64,000 bases of DNA from Sphagnum magellanicum (taxonomy: Eukaryota; Streptophyta; Sphagnopsida; Sphagnales; Sphagnaceae), in the NCBI GenBank assembly GCA_021904315.1, contig CM038911.1, forward strand, positions 24,959,390-25,023,389. Reading direction: 5' to 3'. Shown in pieces: positions 59,180-64,000 of the stretch. The notes beneath the pieces were generated by a model. The model worked only from the letters and a program-made list of their open reading frames with translations. It was not told the DNA's origin and did no database searches. Within the stretch, counting starts at the first letter, position 1. Each line of letters opens with the position of its first letter. Position numbers and translations under genes: made by a program.

Positions 59180-61640
59180 AGAGATGTCAAGAATAGTCAT
59201 AAGGGGCTTTAGAAGGCAACTAGAATTAGAAGCACAACAATTTGTGCTTGAGGTAGTTCAATTATAAGAACAACAACATTTTCATGTTGATGGAATTTAA
59301 CTAGTTGATGTTCCCAACATTGAGTCTCAATAGATGGCTATGATACACATACCTTTTCATTAGATATGAGCAGAACAAAAAGGAAGGGAAGGAACCATAA
59401 GTACCTTCAATTGGTCACTTTTTGACACCCTAGTAGTCATTCCTTGATAACAAAGGTTGAACACATAACTGACTGGCCAACACACAACACTTGATCAAAA
59501 TGTTGATGAAGGGTCTACAAGATAGAGGTGGTAGTTTGCAACACATGGCTACTACATTTTTAGAGCTACTATACCATCCTAATTAGCATTGGTTACTGGG
59601 TACTATATTTTTGAACCATTCATGCTTTGAATCCAACCACAATAGATTTATTGTTGGAACACAACTTTAAAACTAGTTGGAATAGCTACACAACTTGGAG
59701 CAAAGACCTTCACATTGATCTACTTTTCAATCACATGTAAAATCAGTGGAAGTAGTTGTAGTATTTGTTGTTGTCTAACAAACACAACCGCTTACCTAAA
59801 TTGTTTGGCCGAGTGTACTTGTTGTGGGAATCGTTGCACAACCACCTGTTCAACAAAGTATATTAGTTATAAACGTTCAACCCATTGTTGAAACTACATG
59901 AACATGCATATTGTCAACAGGTTGGATATGAATTTAAAGATTGTCCTTTTGTGAATGATTAATTGAAGCGATTAATGAGAGAATAACTCATAACTTTTCT
60001 ACAACATGTTATACCAAGCACACAAATAATACATGTTGGCGTACCTATGCAACAACTTTGAACACAATCAGGTTTGGCTATTAACCCCACACTGATTAGT
60101 CAATAGCTAGGTTGGCAAACTTGTTACACCATTAATAGCAAACAACCTAGAGTTGTACCTTATCCACCATATCCAATGTGGTATAACACAACACCATATT
60201 TTGTACTTATGGTTACTAATATGTATCCAATGCACTATTCTGGGATCAAAGGACTTGATTTGTTATTTTTGGAAGGAAGCAAAAATATACATCCAATACT
60301 AATCAATAAAAAACTATGCCACCTATTGAACAACTAGAATAGACTTAGTATCTTGTCAAAATTCTAATTTCTAGATTAGAACAATTGGTTTTAATTTCGA
60401 AAGGAATATATGTTCAATAGACAATAGTAACATTTTTACTTGTCAATTTTCATGTTGCCACTGGATTACCTATCTATGGTAATGGTATGCCACCTTAGCA
60501 ACCAAGAAAGCTAACACACATCCACAACCATGTGAAAATTTGCCTAGAAATTCACCTAATGGAGGATCACCTAATCGAAACCCACTTGGAGGACCGCCAC
60601 CTAATCCACATGCTGAACTTTACAAATGGCCAACACCTAATCCAAGAATGTTCCTACCACCATGGTATCCACTAGTTGCAATTCGATCTAAACCAACCAA
60701 TAAACTACCATACCAAAAACTTTAGTATCCAACATATGTGAAGGATATTAATCATGATGTTTACATTAGAGTTTTCAAGAAAGAAATCAGAGCTAACGAA
60801 AAGACCTTGGAGGCTTATGTCATAAACCTATTTGGTTTTATTTAAAAAGATAACATTTCATAATGGGGTGAGAATTGTATACAAGATCATCCCAATTGCA
60901 CATTCAAGGAGTTGGAACAAAAGTTTTGTAAATTTTTTTGTTCCCTAAACAATGATGAAGACATTTATATGCGATTCAAAAACCTGTAACAATAAGCTAG
61001 TGAACGAGTAGTCTACTATGAATGTTTGTTGAAACTCATTAACTATTTGCAAATCAAGGCTATTGATGTTTAATTTATCATGATTTATAGAGTAGGCTTG
61101 CAACCATACTTGAGATTGGCAAAAAAATAAAATGATAAGGGATACCCTTATTAAGCATAAGGAAGCTATAGTAATTTGTGAAGAAAGTGGACCAGTCATA
61201 GCAAATTACATTGATTTGTCAACCCAACCGGAATCCAAACCAATTGCACAACCATTAGTCAACTACACTATAGTTAAATAGTCGTTAACATGTTCAAACT
61301 ATGGAATAACAAGTCATGCCAAGGAAATATATCGTAACAAAAAAAGGGAAGAAGCTATAGTACATGTTGTACCCACCAAAATTGTTGAACATGTAATTGA
61401 ATTAACTACACACATGTTATACCAACTATAGTAACCTTGGGATATCCATGCATTATTTGTTTTAGTTATGAACAACATGCACTAAATTGTCCTAGAAAGA
61501 CAGAAGTCCAGAACATGTTTCATTCTAAGACAAACACTACTACCATTGTAGTTCCAAAAGTTTCTAAGCATGATAATGTCCAAGTTAATGTAATTGTCGT
61601 TATCACCACACGTAGTCAAGTGTAAGAGCAACATGTGCTC
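59180..61640 (+). pseudogene. Retrotransposon gag (capsid and zinc knuckle), many stops
   Basis: Broken + strand translation: a Gln/Glu-rich start near 59187 ('MSRIVIRGFRRQLELEAQQF'), a Pro/Asn-rich stretch at 60540-60720, then the capsid core: 'VYIRVFKKEIRANEKTLEAY', 'NCTFKELEQKFCKFF', 'VVYYECLLKLINYLQIK' and 'VGLQPYLRLAKK'. A degraded knuckle follows ('CSNYGITSHAKEIYRN', where the second and third Cys are Tyr), then 'YPCIICFSYEQHALNCPRKT' and 'NVQVNVIVVITTRSQV'. Many stops are TAA/TAG/TGA where a Gln or Arg codon is expected. Confidence 0.65.
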
Positions 61641-61929
61641 AAAAAACGTGAACCGATGAAGGCAAAAACAATAATTGATTAGTAGATTGAAAAATATATG
61701 TGTGATTCCTTTGTTCATACTATTAGAGAATTACAAGATGGTGATTCAACATCACAAGCATCGATCAATTCAAACAAACCACTTCATTCAAATTGGAAAC
61801 CAAGTATGTGATCAACTTGGGGCAACTTTTAAAGATTGTACCAAACATCAAATAATACATCTTCAAACTAGTTAAGTTTGTTCAACCAATGCAACTTGAA
61901 CTTGTTCATCCTGAACTTGCATGTGCAAC

Positions 61930-62360
61930 AATTGCCATTGATCATTAGATGGCAGTGGTTGAAGTTGGTAAGAACTTCAATGATGATGTGCTTATTGATG
62001 GAGGTTTTGGAATTAGTTTCATTACTGAAAACCTATGAATACAATTAGGTATGTCAAAGCCTAATTGATCACCTTATAATCTACGAATGGCAAATCAACC
62101 CATAGCCAAACCACTTGGTCTTATTAGGGATTTGAAAATATTTGTTCATGGTATTCCCTACATAGTCACATTTACTATCATCAACAATAATGTTCTAGAT
62201 TTTTGTTACTCAATGTTGCTAGGACGTTCATGGTTGAGAGATGCAAAAGTATCCCATGATTGGGGAACCAACATTGTTACCATACAAGGAATGGGTACAA
62301 TGAGAACCATACTTGTTACCAAGATGTTAGGTGTCCAAACCAAAAGACCATAAGTCTTAA
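61930..62360 (+). pseudogene. Ty3/gypsy-type aspartic protease, decayed
   Basis: Translation with a few stops: 'VEVGKNFNDDVLIDGGFGIS', then 'FITENL', 'SPYNLRMANQPIAKPLGLIR', 'DLKIFVHGIPYIVTFTII' and 'YSMLLGRSWLRDAKVSHDWG'. The last 88-codon piece (62087-62350) is still open. The active-site loop reads Asp-Gly-Gly rather than Asp-Ser/Thr-Gly. The flap/LGR-W block is typical of retroviral-type proteases. It is followed almost directly by the right LTR; reverse transcriptase, RNase H and integrase are absent. Confidence 0.7.
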
Positions 62361-62409
62361 TATGTTATGATTTCCATTGTGGAATATTTGACAAAAAGAA
62401 GGATATGAT

Positions 62410-62990
62410 TGTGAACCCGATTTTTGAAGTGTGTATATACTAACCAGTTGTTACTAATTGGTAACTAGTGAGGCAATATAATGTTGAGACAATGTGCAAT
62501 TATTACTATGTAATAGAACTATCAATGAACTGGTCTATTGAATAACCAATAACATGTAACATGTGTTAGGGTAACTAGTGGGTTAAATTAACTAGTAATT
62601 AGCTTGTACAATAACTGGTTGTTGATAATAACAAATTAGTTTAAACGTCTGATTAGTAGTTGTTATAGTTTAAATTTAAGTTTTATCAATTAGCAACTAT
62701 TAATTTAAAACAATTTTATGTTTGGTACAAATACAAGGATGTTAGTATTGACATAGAGATCTTTTTGGAACTTCTTGGAAAAAAATTGAATTTATTGGAA
62801 CTTCTTTTTCCTTTAATTTGTAAGATCATTTCTTGTTTGTATTTTTTTGGTCTTTTGTATTTAGAACTTTGATATCTTTATTTTTTCCAATTTTTTATGT
62901 AAGATAAAATTTAGTTTTGATTTTACATTTGGGAGAAAATAATTATATTTGAATTATTGATTTGAAGTAACCTGTTGATAAAATCTAAAC
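62410..62990 (+). repeat. Right LTR of the gag-protease element (approximate)
   Basis: Partner of 58340-59145 (see shared motifs there), ending near 'aacctgttgataaaat'. Boundaries are uncertain because the two copies are strongly diverged. Confidence 0.5.
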
Positions 62991-63145
62991 CATAATTAGG
63001 AAGCTTAAATATAAAAAATCCTAAATTTAAGAATAATAGAAAAAACCCTCAACAATGATGTTTGCCACAAAATTGGATTTATTTTCAATAGGAGGAATGC
63101 AATTGCATGAGCTTTAAGCCTAGAAATTAGAGGATAGAATTAATA

Positions 63146-63335
63146 ATTGGATGAATTTAATCCAAATTGTGATGGATGAAATCATTGTTTGGATAAAGAT
63201 GGAAAATTTTCCCAAAAAAATTATGATTGGATGGAATGGGGGATGAATGATGGATGGATGATGGACGAAAAATATGGATGAACCATTTGGATGTAAATTT
63301 CATTTTTTGGATGAAGTATTTGGATGACTTATGGG
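63146..63335. repeat. GGATGA-rich simple repeat
   Basis: About 20 copies of ggatga / ttggat / gatgga in under 200 bp. The rest of 63-64 kb is AT-rich with ttaggg / ccctaaa words near 63550-63620 but no array. Confidence 0.7.
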
Positions 63336-64000
63336 CCAATTATAATGATAAAATGGTCCTTTTTTGGACTTGCACCATTACAAGTTTTTAAAATGCTCGT
63401 CAAAATGACTATAATAGTGTAGCTCACCTTCCTTTGAAGTCACAATGAAAACCACCAAAGTTTTTCATATCAACATTGTTCCTTGTTCCTATAAAATAAG
63501 GACAAACATTCCCAAGTTTCTCATTAGATTCTATACATGAGCAAAAAGTTTAGGGTTTTGGGAAAAATGTAATCTATAAAAAATACTTGTAGGAATAGTA
63601 AATCTTAAATTGTAAACCCTAAATCTAAACCTTAAATTCATGGACTCATTAACTCTCAACATTGTACAAGTTTTTTCCCCATTGATTAGATTCCAAGGTA
63701 GAGTTTGAAGCTTGTGTAAAAACAATTCGTTCAAATTAGGTGTGTGAAATTGTTGAGTTCATTACACACTTGTTGGAACTTGGTGGGTTTTCTTTTGAAA
63801 TGTAGTCCATGCCATTTCTAAAAGGCCCTCCCTCCCCCCCTTTGCTTGGAGTTGAAGGTATAAACTTTATTTTACACCATCCATTTTGAACCCAAGTAGC
63901 CTCCCCATTCTTTCATTCCTTGTAAATAAATACTTAAGATTATGTCATTATCATTAGAAGAAAAAACACATATTTTTTATTAGTCTTTTCAACTAAATTT

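Noticed and set aside
63540..63640. Interstitial telomere repeat
   Set aside because: Only scattered tttaggg / ccctaaa words on both strands, not an array.

Overview
This is a land-plant nuclear window: split genes with short exons and long introns, a plant DYW-type PPR gene, and a very repeat-rich, AT-rich background. The PPR gene has an organelle-DNA-binding-type PDF segment at its N-terminus and long runs of near-identical PLS units. With the gag/protease family seen near the right end, this suggests a non-flowering plant (fern, lycophyte or gymnosperm). That placement is inference; nothing here fixes the species.

Layout. 1-4.2 kb is AT-rich DNA with several tandem arrays. 4.55-7.9 kb (+) is a decayed, retroelement-like coding block with a basic/globular part and a long coiled coil. 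It ends at a polypurine tract and a probable LTR start (about 7960). 8.43-8.63 kb (-) holds one orphan terminal exon. 10.58-12.18 kb (-) is a gene or transposon remnant with a Ptta/En/Spm-like C-terminus and an internal duplication. 12.46-24.98 kb (-) is the main host gene: about 25 exons of a UBR1/PRT6-type N-recognin E3 ubiquitin ligase. Its UBR box is complete, but no RING half is visible in the window.

25.5-37.1 kb holds a repeat pair and a large (~10.2 kb) inverted-repeat element with no recognisable transposase. 38.2-38.6 kb (+) may encode a small secreted or membrane protein. 42.5-43.1 kb (+) is a dead Ty3/gypsy reverse transcriptase/RNase H fragment. 43.2-49.2 kb has no gene I can support. 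49.67-52.42 kb (+) is a DYW-class PPR gene, open in one frame except for two nonsense codons. 53.86-55.57 kb (-) is a palmitoyl-protein thioesterase (PPT1-like) gene with at least one frameshift. 57.2-63.0 kb is retrotransposon debris, including an LTR-gag-protease-LTR element with no polymerase or integrase. 63-64 kb is low-complexity DNA.

The host genes recognised (UBR ligase, PPR-DYW, PPT) are functionally unrelated, and every one shows damage or truncation. The window therefore reads as a gene-poor region where host gene copies decay among transposable elements. Exon limits were worked out by eye from GT/AG sites, reading phase and family resemblance, without any alignment tool.
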